Shown: positions 35,801-44,682, counted from the first letter of the stretch. The stretch: DNA of 61,747 nucleotides from an uncultured Ruthenibacterium sp. (GCA_910587145.1 CAJUMH010000018.1:1-61747), one strand, 5' to 3'. A program made the numbers and translations. The notes: generated from the letters alone by a model not told the origin.

Positions 35801-37737
35801 AGACCATCGGGGGCGCGCAGTACTACTTCTCCGCCGAGGGCTACGCGCTCACCGGCGATGTAGAGATCGACGGCGTGCTGTGGCATCTGGACGCCGCCAC
35901 GGGCGCGACGTATCCAAACGGATGGAACACGATCAACGGCCAGATCTTCTACTATGAGTACGGCGCGTATTTGAAAAACGGTTTGTACGAGATCGGCGGC
36001 AAGCTCTGCCACTTCACGGCCGAGGGCTATTATGTATCGCCGCCGGTAATCAACAATGTGCTGTATACCGCAAACGGCAGCACGGCGAAGGTGACGGTTA
36101 CCGCCACGGCGTCGGCGCTTACGGCGCTGCACGAGGCCGCTTACAGCTGGGACGGCGGCGCCACGTGGACGGCGCAGGCGGCGAAGGATTTCCCAATCAA
36201 TACGCAGATAGCCGCCGGGCAGATTCAGGTGCGCGATGCGCTGGGCAATGTTTCGGTGTATTCCAGCGCAATAAAGCTGGAGCCCTCGGGCCCGTATATG
36301 GGCATTGACGTATCCTCGTATCAGGGCGTGATCGATTGGAGGGCCGTAAAGGCCTCCGGCGTGGAGTTTGCCATTATACGCGCGCTTACGTGGAGCAACA
36401 GCGTGAACGATTACGTCATCGACCCGTACTTTGAGGCCAACGTGCGCAACGCGAAGGCGAACGGCATCAAGGTGGGCGCGTATCTGTTCAGCTACGCGTT
36501 CAATCTGGACGAAATGAGGAAGGAGGTGGATTTCTTCCACAATTCCGCGCAGATGCAGGCGCTGCGGCGCGATAATATCAAGTTCGATTACCCGGTGTAC
36601 ATTGATTTTGAATGGAACCGGATCCTCGAGCATACCGATTACAACACGCGCACCGAGATTGTGCGCTTCGGCATGATCCTGCTGGAAAAATACGGCTACC
36701 CGATGGGCTTTTATTCCAGCCAGAACTGGGCGCAGCACTATTACGACGCCGCGGCCCTTGTGCGCATGGGCTACGATTTCTGGGTGGCGCGCTATCCGAA
36801 GGATCCGCCGGATCTTGCCGCGGGCACATTGCCCTTCCTGGGCTATCAGGCGCAGATGTGGCAATATGCCAGCGACGGCAAGGTGAACGGCATCAACGGC
36901 AATGTCGATATGAATATCTGCTATAAGAACTACGGCAGTGCCGGCGGCTCTGCGGGCACCGAGGTAACCCCGGGGCTGACGGTGTACGATATAAAAACCA
37001 AAAAGGTGGTATCCGGCTCCATCGAGGACATTCTGGCCCAAATTGTGATGAACGAGGTGGGCGGCATGAACCACGCCGAGGTGTACAAGGCGCAGGCCGT
37101 GGCGGCGTACAGCTGGATTTTGTACCAGCAGGCGCACGGCAACGCCGTGCCGAGCGTGGGGCTGGGAACGCCGACAGATGCCGTGCGCGCCGCCGTGCGC
37201 GAGGTGGCAGGCAAGGCGCTGTACTATAACGGCGCCGTTGCAAACGCGGCCTATGGCTCGGCCAGCGCGAGCAAAACCAATACGGCGCGCAATATGTGGG
37301 GGCTGGAGCTGCCCTACCTGAACACGCCCGTGGACAGCCCCGAAACAGAGCTGCGCGGCCGGCAGAACACCATCGCCGCCGCGCGAATGCAGAGCAATCT
37401 GGCAAAGCTGGTGGGCGAGGCCACGGTGAACGCAACGCCGCACAACCGCTGGCTTTCCGATGCGATGTTCGACGCAAACGGCTATCTCACCAGCATCAAG
37501 GTGTGCGGGCAGACGGTGGGCGGCGGCCGCTTCTACGAAAACTGCTGGGGCCTGTATTCGCCGAAATTCAGCTTTACGTATGATGTGGACAGCGACAGCT
37601 GGCGCTTTACAACGGACGGCAACGGCCACTGCGTGGGCATGAGCCAGTACGGCGCGCTCGCGTATGCGAACCAGGGCTGGAGCTACCAGCAGATCCTGGC
37701 GCACTATTACCCGGGCACGGCACTGCAGCAGGCATGA
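32875..37737 (+). CDS. secreted multidomain murein hydrolase: degenerate M6-like, wall repeats, GH25, SpoIID
   Basis: A 1620-residue protein with a signal peptide (about 1-35, cleavage after TAWA). Residues about 75-475 resemble M6 immune-inhibitor-like peptidases, but the HExxH site reads NGLLH (262-266), so metal binding is probably lost. About 475-640 is an Asn/Gly/Ala/Asp repeat linker. About 900-1055 has choline-binding-like repeats (QQIDGKQYYFNAAGDLQKGW). About 1139-1335 is a GH25 muramidase: GIDVSS with Asp1145, and YIDFEW with Asp1244 and Glu1246. About 1363-1620 is a SpoIID/LytB domain (VMNEVGG with Glu1394, KAQAVAAYSW, GHCVGMSQYGA). The GGGAGGGG site supports ATG 32875. It should cut glycan strands at the cell surface, perhaps in two ways. 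Confidence 0.9.
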   Translation: MKKYRGTARRLACLLLAFVLGAALLPLGPMQTAWADDAAGQPDGGASQNGGNTPAAADAPADPSAPAASDVPTRSAEPVANVVIFARLAGDANDDFNRAGSWDALRRQYTDGEDSLAGYLYAVSGGRMRLENIFPQVNANGKIEVLQLAESSYPDNAALVGEVARALAGAQPGDALYLSPDTYTLDNLRDGVLDNLTIVLQGASLGSRSDAFAGRYTGEETLPGEIQVSRYNALPSRALIDWTREDGVQVKGGQSGRGVLANGLLHTLGLPNQNWHDRSGVPVGAWDVMGTAAYVPQYPLGYQRRQLGWLDESEVRTASESGDYTLSAVDGAGGVKLLLIETPRAGGSGEVICLEYREKASGDAFENGIYSSGLIAYRARQNGQTALSNEFYVYRPGVTTPNGADDLNENGRNRVENAALTEDGAAYGSTDLSADFRQDTLYYSNGANSGVRLSGLRFSAQEHTVTFHIDIAAAEGANGADSGANDPAANGAGSTDGADSGANGPAANGADSTDGADDANGTNGPAANGADSTDGADDANGTNGPAANGAGSTDGADSGANDPAANGTDSTDGADDANGTNGPAANGTDSTNGADSGANGTDSTDGADDANGTNGPAANDANDPDSGMNGSDLNDPNAPENGSGDGSDPSPTEEDPNADDGTIVLHLMPPAGYTDTHIYVDGVAYEAQAEEGGLTARLPDAAGKLAVMYFYNEKGIPKGMYVWRLVYEGTACTAAPLPGLQDLFSYHGFSIRVKSPAGIRFKSSIDAALRDALTGGGVEGYRLTEYGTMSIAASNLEHYPFIKGCEKVRSGRSYWTENGTLNDRITETVDGRHRFASVLTGVPDRQLGSEIAFRAYAVLVNEAGEETLVYGPPVARSIYTVAKQVEAAGEFKEGTGGYTYTQYLIATGAPGWHTADGQTWYVSAAGRLAAGLQQIDGKQYYFNAAGDLQKGWQTLDGKRCYFDEATGVQLTAPGWQTIGGAQYYFSAEGYALTGDVEIDGVLWHLDAATGATYPNGWNTINGQIFYYEYGAYLKNGLYEIGGKLCHFTAEGYYVSPPVINNVLYTANGSTAKVTVTATASALTALHEAAYSWDGGATWTAQAAKDFPINTQIAAGQIQVRDALGNVSVYSSAIKLEPSGPYMGIDVSSYQGVIDWRAVKASGVEFAIIRALTWSNSVNDYVIDPYFEANVRNAKANGIKVGAYLFSYAFNLDEMRKEVDFFHNSAQMQALRRDNIKFDYPVYIDFEWNRILEHTDYNTRTEIVRFGMILLEKYGYPMGFYSSQNWAQHYYDAAALVRMGYDFWVARYPKDPPDLAAGTLPFLGYQAQMWQYASDGKVNGINGNVDMNICYKNYGSAGGSAGTEVTPGLTVYDIKTKKVVSGSIEDILAQIVMNEVGGMNHAEVYKAQAVAAYSWILYQQAHGNAVPSVGLGTPTDAVRAAVREVAGKALYYNGAVANAAYGSASASKTNTARNMWGLELPYLNTPVDSPETELRGRQNTIAAARMQSNLAKLVGEATVNATPHNRWLSDAMFDANGYLTSIKVCGQTVGGGRFYENCWGLYSPKFSFTYDVDSDSWRFTTDGNGHCVGMSQYGALAYANQGWSYQQILAHYYPGTALQQA
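34297..34740 (+). repeat. GC-rich tandem repeats encoding the linker
   Basis: About 440 bp of imperfect in-frame repeats. Two adjacent 60-bp units starting at 34426 and 34486 are almost identical. The encoded block repeats GADDANGTNGPAANG. The unit length is a multiple of three, so copy-number change would alter linker length without a frameshift. Confidence 0.9.
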
Positions 37738-37761
37738 GCCGGCATTTGCAGCCATAAAAAA

Positions 37762-37806
37762 GGAATGGCGTATCCGTTTGCCGGATGCGCCATTCCGCCC
37801 TTTTTT
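37762..37806 (+). terminator. terminator of the wall-hydrolase gene
   Basis: A 15-bp stem with one G-U pair (37762-37776 with 37782-37796) is followed by GCCC and TTTTTT. Confidence 0.85.
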
Positions 37807-37833
37807 GCGACAGCCTGATAAGGAGAGAGAACA

Positions 37834-38412
37834 ATGCAAAGAAAACACGACCGAAAAAAACGCTCCTCTGCCGTAATGTGGAGCTTTGTACTGACATTGC
37901 TGCTCATCGCGGCCGTTGCGGCCGTACTGGGCATTTTTCAAACGGCGGAGGAAACGCCGGCAGAGCCCGAGCCGATGGGAACGCCGGCCCAGGCGCCAAC
38001 GGTGGACCAGCGCCCGGCGCCGCCCGCTTCGATGCCGCCGTCCGGGCCGGACGCACCGCCCGCGGCAAGCGTTCCGGCGCAAACGGCGCCCGCTTCCTCG
38101 GCGGCGCAGAGCAGCGCGGCCTCTTTGCCCGCCGATGCGCAGCCGGCCCCGTCCGAGGGCTCCGGACAGCCCGCACAGGCGGTTGACGCGAAAGACGGCG
38201 AGCAGATGGTGCGCGGCGTAATTGTGGACGCCACAACAAGCTCGGTGACGATTCAAACCGCCGAAGGCACGCAGCTTTCGTTCATGCGCGAGACTGCCGA
38301 CGTGACGGGCCGCCTTGTGATGGAGGCCGAGGCCGAGGTGTATTATGTGGGCTCCATCAGCGGCAGCGATACCTCTGCCGCGTTTGTAACAAAAATCGTT
38401 GCGTTTGCCTGA
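37834..38412 (+). CDS. membrane-anchored protein with Pro/Ala linker and small beta domain
   Basis: A 192-residue protein. Basic residues and a single helix (about 15-35, SFVLTLLLIAAVAAVLG) anchor a Pro/Ala/Ser-rich linker of about 75 residues. The C-terminal domain of about 70 residues has alternating beta strands (RGVIVDATTSSVTIQTAEG, then AEVYYVGSIS). It resembles small extracytoplasmic OB-like domains but matches no family I can name. It ends 8 bp before the convergent hisS stop. Confidence 0.7.
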   Translation: MQRKHDRKKRSSAVMWSFVLTLLLIAAVAAVLGIFQTAEETPAEPEPMGTPAQAPTVDQRPAPPASMPPSGPDAPPAASVPAQTAPASSAAQSSAASLPADAQPAPSEGSGQPAQAVDAKDGEQMVRGVIVDATTSSVTIQTAEGTQLSFMRETADVTGRLVMEAEAEVYYVGSISGSDTSAAFVTKIVAFA

Positions 38413-38420
38413 GGGCCGTA

Positions 38421-39677
38421 TCAGCCCTCCGCCTTTGCGCCCAGCGGGCGAACCTCGGGATATTTTTCGGCAAAGCATACGGCGGCGCAGCCATGCTGCT
38501 GCAGGCGGTCGAGCTGTTTGCCCACCTTTTTGGCGGCCGCCAGCACGGCAACGGTGTATTGGCCGCGCAGCGCCTCGGCCTTTTGCAGCACATCGGCAAA
38601 ATCGGCGTCTGCACCGTACAGCAGCGCCAGGCGCGGCTTTTCGTCCGGCACGGCAAAGCCCTGCTCCAGCAAAATGGCACAAATGCGCTCGAATCCGATG
38701 GAAAAGCCCACCGCCGGAACGCGCTGGCCAAGGAACTTGCCCACCATCTCGTCGTAGCGGCCGCCGCCCGCCACGGCGCCCGAAAACGCGGGGCACGTTA
38801 TCTCGAACACCATGCCTGTATAGTAGCCCTGCCCGCGCACCAGCGAGGGGGCATAGGCGATGCCGTAGCGCCCGCCGGAAAGCGCCTCAACGGTTTTGAT
38901 CACCCTGCGCAGGGTATCGCCTGGGGCTTTGTCCGCGCACAGCGCGGCGGCGTCGTCCAGCGAGAACGCGCCCCCTTGCAAAAAATCTGTCAGCGCCTGC
39001 ACGGCCTCGGGCGGCATCTGCTTTTCCGTCAGCTCGGCCGCCACGCCGGGCGCGCCGAGCTTATCCAATTTATCAAAGCTAATGCACACGGAATCCAGCG
39101 CTTCGGCGGGGAACCCAAAGTGCTGCAGCATCCCGCGCAGCAGGCGCCGGTCGTTGATATTTACGGTAAAGCCCGAAAACCCTATCGAGAGCAGCGCACG
39201 CGCCGTTACATCGATAAGCTCCACCTCGGCATTGGGGCTTTCGTCGCCCAAAATATCAATATCGCACTGCACAAATTCGCGCAGGCGGCCCTTTTGCGGG
39301 CGCTCGGCGCGGTACACGCGATCGGTTTGGATCACCTTAAACGGCGCGGGCAGCGCCTCGCGGTTGGCCGCGTAATAGCGCGAGAGCGGCAGGGTAAGAT
39401 CGTACCGCAGGCCCATATCCGAAAGCGCCGCCGCGCTCCCGGCGGCCAGCGCCTTTTCCAGCTTTTCGCCGCGCTTGAGCACCTTGAAGATCAGATTCAG
39501 GTTATCGCCGCCGTCGCTTTTATCCAGATTTTCCATTTCTTCCAAAATGGGTGTGGAGATGCGCTCAAATCCGGCGGCACGGTAGGTTTTTAAAATTTCA
39601 TTTTGCACATAATCGCGAATGCGCTGTTCGCGCGGCAGGATATCGCGCATGCCCTTCAGCGGGGAAGTTTTCATCAT
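38421..39677 (-). CDS. hisS: histidyl-tRNA synthetase
   Basis: A 418-residue class II synthetase. Motif 2 is RVYRAERPQKGRLREF. The histidine loop is LVRGQGYYTGMVFE. GFSIGFERI is motif 3. A C-terminal anticodon-binding-like domain begins at about residue 325. It attaches His to tRNA-His. The first of two adjacent ATGs (39677) is taken, with AGGAG about 9 nt upstream. A HisZ regulatory paralogue is an alternative, but no his operon adjoins and the motifs are complete. Confidence 0.88.
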   Translation of the reverse strand: MMKTSPLKGMRDILPREQRIRDYVQNEILKTYRAAGFERISTPILEEMENLDKSDGGDNLNLIFKVLKRGEKLEKALAAGSAAALSDMGLRYDLTLPLSRYYAANREALPAPFKVIQTDRVYRAERPQKGRLREFVQCDIDILGDESPNAEVELIDVTARALLSIGFSGFTVNINDRRLLRGMLQHFGFPAEALDSVCISFDKLDKLGAPGVAAELTEKQMPPEAVQALTDFLQGGAFSLDDAAALCADKAPGDTLRRVIKTVEALSGGRYGIAYAPSLVRGQGYYTGMVFEITCPAFSGAVAGGGRYDEMVGKFLGQRVPAVGFSIGFERICAILLEQGFAVPDEKPRLALLYGADADFADVLQKAEALRGQYTVAVLAAAKKVGKQLDRLQQHGCAAVCFAEKYPEVRPLGAKAEG

Positions 39678-39790
39678 GAATAAAGCTCCTTTTTATAAGA
39701 TGCACTGGGCAAAGCAGTAAAACGCAATGGGCAAAACAGCCGGGCCGCTTTTTTTGCGCGCCTTGGGGCCGCTTCGGCATTGCGGATTTT

Positions 39791-39827
39791 GGGCCGTTTT
39801 GCTGTGCTGCGCGCCTTAAAACGGCCC
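39791..39827 (-). terminator. hairpin downstream of the CmpB-like gene
   Basis: GGGCCGTTTT (39791-39800) pairs with AAAACGGCCC (39818-39827) with a 17-nt loop. It is located just after the stop at 39833; no T-run lies outside the stem. Confidence 0.5.
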
Positions 39828-39832
39828 GGCGC

Positions 39833-40633
39833 TCAGCGGCGCCGACCGGCGTTTTTTTCGGTAAGCCAGCATTTCAGCTGCTGCAGCGCCTCATATTCGG
39901 CGGGGTGCATGCCGGGGAAGGCCTTCATCAAACGGTCGGCCACCCGGTTGCGCCGATCCATAATCTCGGCCCTCGCAAGATCAATGCGCGCGGCGGCGTC
40001 CAGCTTTGTCTCGTCCAGCCTGCCGTCCACGGCCAGCGCCGTGCCGCCCAGGCTCTCGGCAATTTTATCGCTGCCCGCGTGCAGCAAACGCGCAATGCCG
40101 GCAATGCGGCCAAGATCCCGGTTCAGCTTCATAATGCCGCTTACCGTTACAACCAGATCGCAGGCAAACGCCGCAAACGCGGCGCACAGCAGCACAATGC
40201 CCATCGGCCGCGGCACGGCCTGCACCAGTGCCGCAACCAGAGGCTGCAGCAGCCGCATTACGGCCGCGGCCGCCGCGCCCCACGCAAGGCTGAACTTCAA
40301 GCAGATATAGCCGCCCAGATTGAACGGCACATCGCTGTAATCCCACCAGGAGGTATGGAACAGCCTTTTCAGCACCCAGCCGGCCACAAGCTCCAGCGCG
40401 CTGGCGAGCAGCGCGCCGCAGAAAAACAGTACAGGAATGCGGTCTGCCACCGGGGTGAGCACAAGAATTACAATCACCATACCAAAGCCGTAGATGGGGC
40501 ATACGGGGCCGTTTAAAAAGCCGCGGTTGACAAGCTGCCCGGTATTTACCGTGCAAAAGCACACCTCAAGGCACCAGCCCAGCACCGCGTAGATCACAAA
40601 ATAGCACAGCAGCGCGTAAACGGAATGCGTCAT
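39833..40633 (-). CDS. putative membrane protein of the ABC_trans_CmpB family
   Basis: A 266-residue protein with about six helices (MTHSVYALLCYFVIYAVLGW at the start, then NRGFLNGPVCPIYGFGMV and ELVAGWVLKRLFHTSWWDYS), matching the family annotated as putative ABC transporter permease (DUF1113-like) in Firmicutes. A C-terminal charged helix of about 90 residues is cytoplasmic. The function is unknown. It starts at ATG 40633, 13 bp after the zinc-ribbon protein stop, so the two form an operon. Confidence 0.8.
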   Translation of the reverse strand: MTHSVYALLCYFVIYAVLGWCLEVCFCTVNTGQLVNRGFLNGPVCPIYGFGMVIVILVLTPVADRIPVLFFCGALLASALELVAGWVLKRLFHTSWWDYSDVPFNLGGYICLKFSLAWGAAAAAVMRLLQPLVAALVQAVPRPMGIVLLCAAFAAFACDLVVTVSGIMKLNRDLGRIAGIARLLHAGSDKIAESLGGTALAVDGRLDETKLDAAARIDLARAEIMDRRNRVADRLMKAFPGMHPAEYEALQQLKCWLTEKNAGRRR

Positions 40634-40646
40634 GCCCAAAGCCCCG

Positions 40647-41198
40647 TTATACCTTGGGCGCATCCTGCGCGGGTGCCGCGGCGTTAGCGGGCTGCGGCGC
40701 GGATGCGGGCGCCGGCTCTTCGGCAGAAGGTTCGGCTGCGGCATCGTCTGCGCCCGGCTCGGGCTGCGCTTCGGCCAGCCTTGCGCCGCACGCCGCGCAG
40801 AACACATCGTCCACGCCGCAGCTGCGCCCGCATTCCGGGCAGATCCGCTCATCGCACACCGCCGCCAGCCGGCCGGTGATCACGTCCATTTCCTGCTGCA
40901 GCTGCTCGGCGCCGACAAGCAGCGAATCAATCACCTGCTGCGGCGTTTTTTCGCCGGCGTCGCTCGTCACGGTTTCCGTTACCACGCCCGTATGCAGCAA
41001 AAACAGCATCCGGCCGATATCGCTGAACACATCCTCCTGCTGCTCTGTAAGGCGCAGCAGCTCAACATTCAGCTTTACCTCGTCGCACTTTTCGGCAACC
41101 ACCTTTCCCGCGCTGCGCACGGCGGTTTTTGCCTCGCTTGCGGCCATTGCCGCGGTGCTGACGATATTTTGCAAAATGGCGTTGATATTGCTGTTCAT
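40647..41198 (-). CDS. zinc-ribbon protein with helical N-terminal domain
   Basis: A 183-residue protein. The first about 110 residues are amphipathic helix (MNSNINAILQNIVSTAAMAA, then EKCDEVKLNVELLRLTEQQ). A zinc ribbon follows at about 122-140 (ICPECGRSCGVDDVFCAACG), then an Ala/Pro/Glu tail. Similar small proteins with phasin-like helices are common in Clostridia but uncharacterised. Good GGGAGC ribosome site. Co-transcribed with the CmpB-like membrane gene. Confidence 0.75.
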   Translation of the reverse strand: MNSNINAILQNIVSTAAMAASEAKTAVRSAGKVVAEKCDEVKLNVELLRLTEQQEDVFSDIGRMLFLLHTGVVTETVTSDAGEKTPQQVIDSLLVGAEQLQQEMDVITGRLAAVCDERICPECGRSCGVDDVFCAACGARLAEAQPEPGADDAAAEPSAEEPAPASAPQPANAAAPAQDAPKV

Positions 41199-41300
41199 TG
41201 AAAAAGCTCCCTTTCCGGACTTAAAAATTTACAGCGGGCCGGCCGCCGGCTTTTGTACAACCGCACGCAGGCGCGGCCGCGCGGCCGGGCAAGATGAAGA

Positions 41301-42038
41301 TCACCACCGCTTTGCGGTTATTATACTATACTCGCGCCCCCTCTGGCAACTGTTTTTGCGCAAAAGCTGTCGGAGCGGTTTTGCGTGCCGCGCTTTTGCC
41401 CCTTGCTGCCCGGCGCCTGCGTCTGCCGAAAGCTGATTGGCCGAGGCGTCGCTGGCCGAGCGATTCAAAAACAGCTCGCCGCGCTGCGCGCCCGCGCCCT
41501 TGTTGCGGATAACAACATCATGCAGGCCCAGCCTTTGCACATTTGCCCGCATGGTTTCGCAAACATCCGGCGAAACCTCGTAGGCATAGATGCGCTTGTA
41601 GCCGGCGCCATACACCCGCGTGTACTGCGCGATCGAATCACCCACGTATGCGCCCACATCCACCAGTACATCCCCCCGGTTATCCGGGAAAATATCCGGC
41701 TCCCAATAATCCGGGAAAATCGACTTGACGGTTTGCGGGTACGCGAGATCCAGCACGGCCCAGTTCGATAAAATCGCAGTGAGAGTACGTTTGGAGAGAT
41801 AATCGTCCAGCCGGCGGCAGAGCCACAAAAAATCGTAGCTGTGACGCTTGAGCACCGCCGCGCGGCGCCGGAGGGTATCGAAGTCTCCCCGCTCCGGGTG
41901 CAGGGCGCCCCAGAGGGGATATTTTTCAAAATATTCCACAAAGCTTCGATAATTCTGCCGCCCGTGCGGCGTTTGCTTCCATTCCTCCAAGGCGGCCTGT
42001 ATCCTTTGCACCAGCTCGGCCTCGCTATGGGCCCACAA
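41301..42038 (-). pseudogene. truncated FkbM-family methyltransferase
   Basis: The SAM-binding core VDVGAYVGDSIAQYTRVYG and IYAYEVSPDVCETMRAN of an FkbM methyltransferase is present. After the LNRSASDASANQ segment the frame runs into an unrelated basic tail and stops, so the last about 100 residues of the domain (including the usual DIEGAE motif) are missing. The only upstream start is a TTG at 42038, separated from the preceding gene by one in-frame TAG. The gene is probably non-functional. Intact homologues methylate glycans, and the location suggests flagellin glycan modification. Confidence 0.65.
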
Positions 42039-42041
42039 GCA

Positions 42042-42341
42042 CTATATAAGGGTTAAGAATAATTTGTCAAACGCATTGGCCGGCTCGAATGGGTCGGACA
42101 GCTGTTCCACAATGCGGTACATCGCGCCAAGCCATTCGGCATCGCAGAGCGCGTCGGCGCCAATGCGCCGCGCCAGCGGCTCGCCCAGCTCGATTTCGAT
42201 CTCATGGGTTACCATCCGGCGTCCTTCGGCCACCGCCTGAAGGACAGCCTCGTCCGCCTGCCTCTGCAAATAGGCAAAGCCCTCGCTGATTGTTTCCAGC
42301 AGCGCGAGGATGCGGCTGATGCGCGTTTGTTCCATTGCCAT
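42042..42341 (-). CDS. small helical protein in the glycosylation locus
   Basis: A 99-residue acidic helical protein (RISRILALLETISEGFAYLQ at the N-terminus). ATG 42341 is chosen because GGGAGG lies 8 nt upstream, although in-frame codons extend to 42359. It ends at a TAG that is in frame with the FkbM fragment just downstream, so it may have been the N-terminal part of one longer protein. No family is recognised. Confidence 0.55.
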   Translation of the reverse strand: MAMEQTRISRILALLETISEGFAYLQRQADEAVLQAVAEGRRMVTHEIEIELGEPLARRIGADALCDAEWLGAMYRIVEQLSDPFEPANAFDKLFLTLI

Positions 42342-42355
42342 TTCCGTTTCCTCCC

Positions 42356-44582
42356 TCACTGCACCGGCAGACCGGGCGTTTCCTCAATGATCCAAGCTAC
42401 CTGCTTGCAGGCGCTGCTCTCGCGAACGGCCCTCGCGGCCGGATCGTTCGGGCCGCAGGCGGCCAGAATGGTGCGCACCCGTTCGGCCAGCGCCAGCAGC
42501 TTGGGGGCCGCTTTCGGGCGGGCGTCCTCCAGAAAGCGGCCCAGCAAAAACTGCACCATCTCCTTTTGCCCGGGGCAGGCGGCAAGGCCCTTGCGCAGCA
42601 GCGCGAGGTATTCCTGCGGCTTGCCCGCGTCCAGCGCGTCGAGCGCCCACACGCAGTACAGCCCCCAGCGGTGCATGGGCGGCAGCAGGGCGGCGTTTTC
42701 TTCCGATAATATCTGCAGGGTGTAGAACAGCGGCAGCGCGGCGGTTTCTATCCGTGCAAAGCAGCGCACCAGAGCAAACCCGACGTCCGGCATTTCGCCG
42801 CCCTTTTCGCCTGGCGCGCCCTCTTTTGGGGGCGTTTCCGGGCGGGACAACCCGCCGACAGAAGGATCGTTTTTGCCCGACGCCCAATCAAAGCTGCGCA
42901 TCGCCGCCAGTGAGAGCGCCTGCGCCCAGCAGAGGGCCTGCAGGCTTTCAAATTCCGCGTTCTCCGGCAGGGCCAGTGCCAGCTGCCGGGCAAGATTTTC
43001 ACCGTGGGTGAGGCGGGCGGCAAGGCCGTCCAGTACCTCGACCGTCAGCGGCTTTTCCGCGAGCGGGAAGATTACACCGGATTCCAAAGCGTGCTCCAGC
43101 GCCTCGATGGGCAGCGCCTGCCAATCCTCCACTTGCGCCAGAATGGCGCGCATCTCGCCGCCGTCGCTGCTCATCACGATTTTTGCCGCGCGGCCGGCCT
43201 CGCACACATCAGCCAGCACGGCAAAAGCGGTGCAGGCGGGGCGACGGTAGCCGTTTTTTTCCTGTTCCTGTTCCCGATATTCCCTTGTAAATGCGGCCGC
43301 CGCAATTTCATCAAATGCCGCAAGGCGGGCCCGCCGCTTTTGCGCGTTCGATTCCTTCCGGTTTATCTGCCCATAGAAGGCTACCAGTGCCGGAGACGCC
43401 TTTAGATCGGTTTGTGCATGCAGCTGGCACAGGGGAATGTCTGCATTGCGCACCTGAGCGGGGGTAAGCGCTTCGCCGTTTAAGCCCGCCAGAACCTTCA
43501 GCGCTTTTCCCCCTGCCCGGTTTGGCAATACGCATCCGCAAGGCAGATCAGCAGGGTCTGCTCAGAATCGGGGCTGCCGAATCTAACCGAGCCCTGCGCC
43601 AAATCCTCCATGACGTCCTTCGGCCTTGGGCAGGCTTTCAGTTTTTGGAGCCCTTTCCGATATCCTTCGCCGCTGCAGATGGCTTTTCCCACTTCTTTTC
43701 CTGATACGCATGCATAAACACCATGTGGTTGATATCCACCAATGTAAACATGGAATGGGGAAACATGGTTTGCGCAAGGGCGAGCCATTCCTCCAGCTCC
43801 GGCAGCTCTCTGGCCAGCGCAGCCCCCACCGCGTGGCACAACAGGCCCGCCCCGAGGGTTAGCTGCGGGGATTTTCTCTCCTTCACAATTTTTACGGCGC
43901 GGCGGATATATTCCATGAATTTTTCGTCATTGCCGCCGCTCTCGACACACTGAACGAGTATGGCAAGATCCTCCGGGTTCTCCGCCAGCCTTTTCCGCAG
44001 CAGGGTCATATTGCGTTTTTCCTTGTTCTTTCTTGCCTGCGGATCCTGAAAGAAATATCCGTCGTGGTGCAGAATCGTGCGCGTCAGCCATTCAAACGGC
44101 TCGCACACCGTCCAAGTTTCGTGGATGGCGTTGTGAAACCGCTGCCCGGTAGACATACGGAGAATCCGCGCCGTGTAAAAATCACTGTACGAGCCGCCCG
44201 ACTCCAGCTCGGCAGAAAAGTAATTGCGAATGGACACAAAGGCAAAATTCGCTTGGTTCCTTCCTCTGATAAAAGCCGTCAGCTCTAAAATATCCGCATC
44301 CAGCCACTCGTTGCAGTCGATGGAAAAATACCATTTGCCATGGCAGCGGTCCATCACCGCGTTGCGCGCGGCGGCAAAATCGTCCACCCATTCAAAATCA
44401 AACACCTCATCGGCATAGCGTTCGGCAATCTGGCGGCTGGCGTCGCTCGAGCCGGTATCCGCCATCACCAGCTCGCAGCAGACAGCGCTGCGCAATGGCT
44501 CCAGCGATTGCAGGCACCGTTCAATACAGCGCGCTTCGTTTTTAAAAATGATTCCAATAGAAAGCAGCGGTGCGGTTGGCAT
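42356..44582 (-). pseudogene. glycosyltransferase family 2 with helical repeat tail, split by two -1 frameshifts
   Basis: The first segment (from ATG 44582) is a GT-A glycosyltransferase: LSIGIIFKNEARCIERCL, ADTGSSDAS, and SIDCNEWLDADILEL replacing the usual D-x-D region. After EKKWEK the coding sense moves to the -1 frame (ICSGEGYRKGLQKLKACP ... AYCQTGQGEK). At 43505-43513 it moves again to the frame of LKVLAGLNGEALTPAQVRN, which continues to 42356. Both shifts fall at GGGAAAAG. The reconstructed product of about 740 residues matches clostridial GT2 proteins with repeat tails that glycosylate flagellin. The gene lies next to flagellin. Confidence 0.75.
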
Positions 44583-44650
44583 GGCGTTTCTCCCCTTTTT
44601 GTAACGTTATATCATGCGTTTTGTTTTACACGCTATTTTTCTGTGATAAA

Positions 44651-44682
44651 GCAAAAACGGGAGCCGTCTTTCGACGGCCCCC
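44651..44682 (-). terminator. flagellin gene terminator
   Basis: On the minus strand, a GCCGTC-GAAA-GACGGC hairpin with flanking G/C pairs is followed by CGTTTTTGC. It lies 70-100 nt after the flagellin stop. Confidence 0.75.

Noticed and set aside
35389..38796. Very long open frame on the minus strand, antisense to the wall-hydrolase gene
   Set aside because: It is a shadow of GC-rich codons: no ribosome site, low-complexity Arg/Ala/Gly composition, and the opposite strand encodes recognisable domains.
42043..42070. TTGACA with TATATA/TATAGT boxes upstream of the FkbM fragment
   Set aside because: The start of transcription would fall on the TTG start codon, leaving no ribosome site; likely chance.
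43500..43690. Programmed -1 frameshifting as sole explanation for the glycosyltransferase
   Set aside because: The GAA-AAG context is not a full X-XXY-YYZ slippery heptamer in the used frame, and two successive events would be inefficient; kept only as a possibility.
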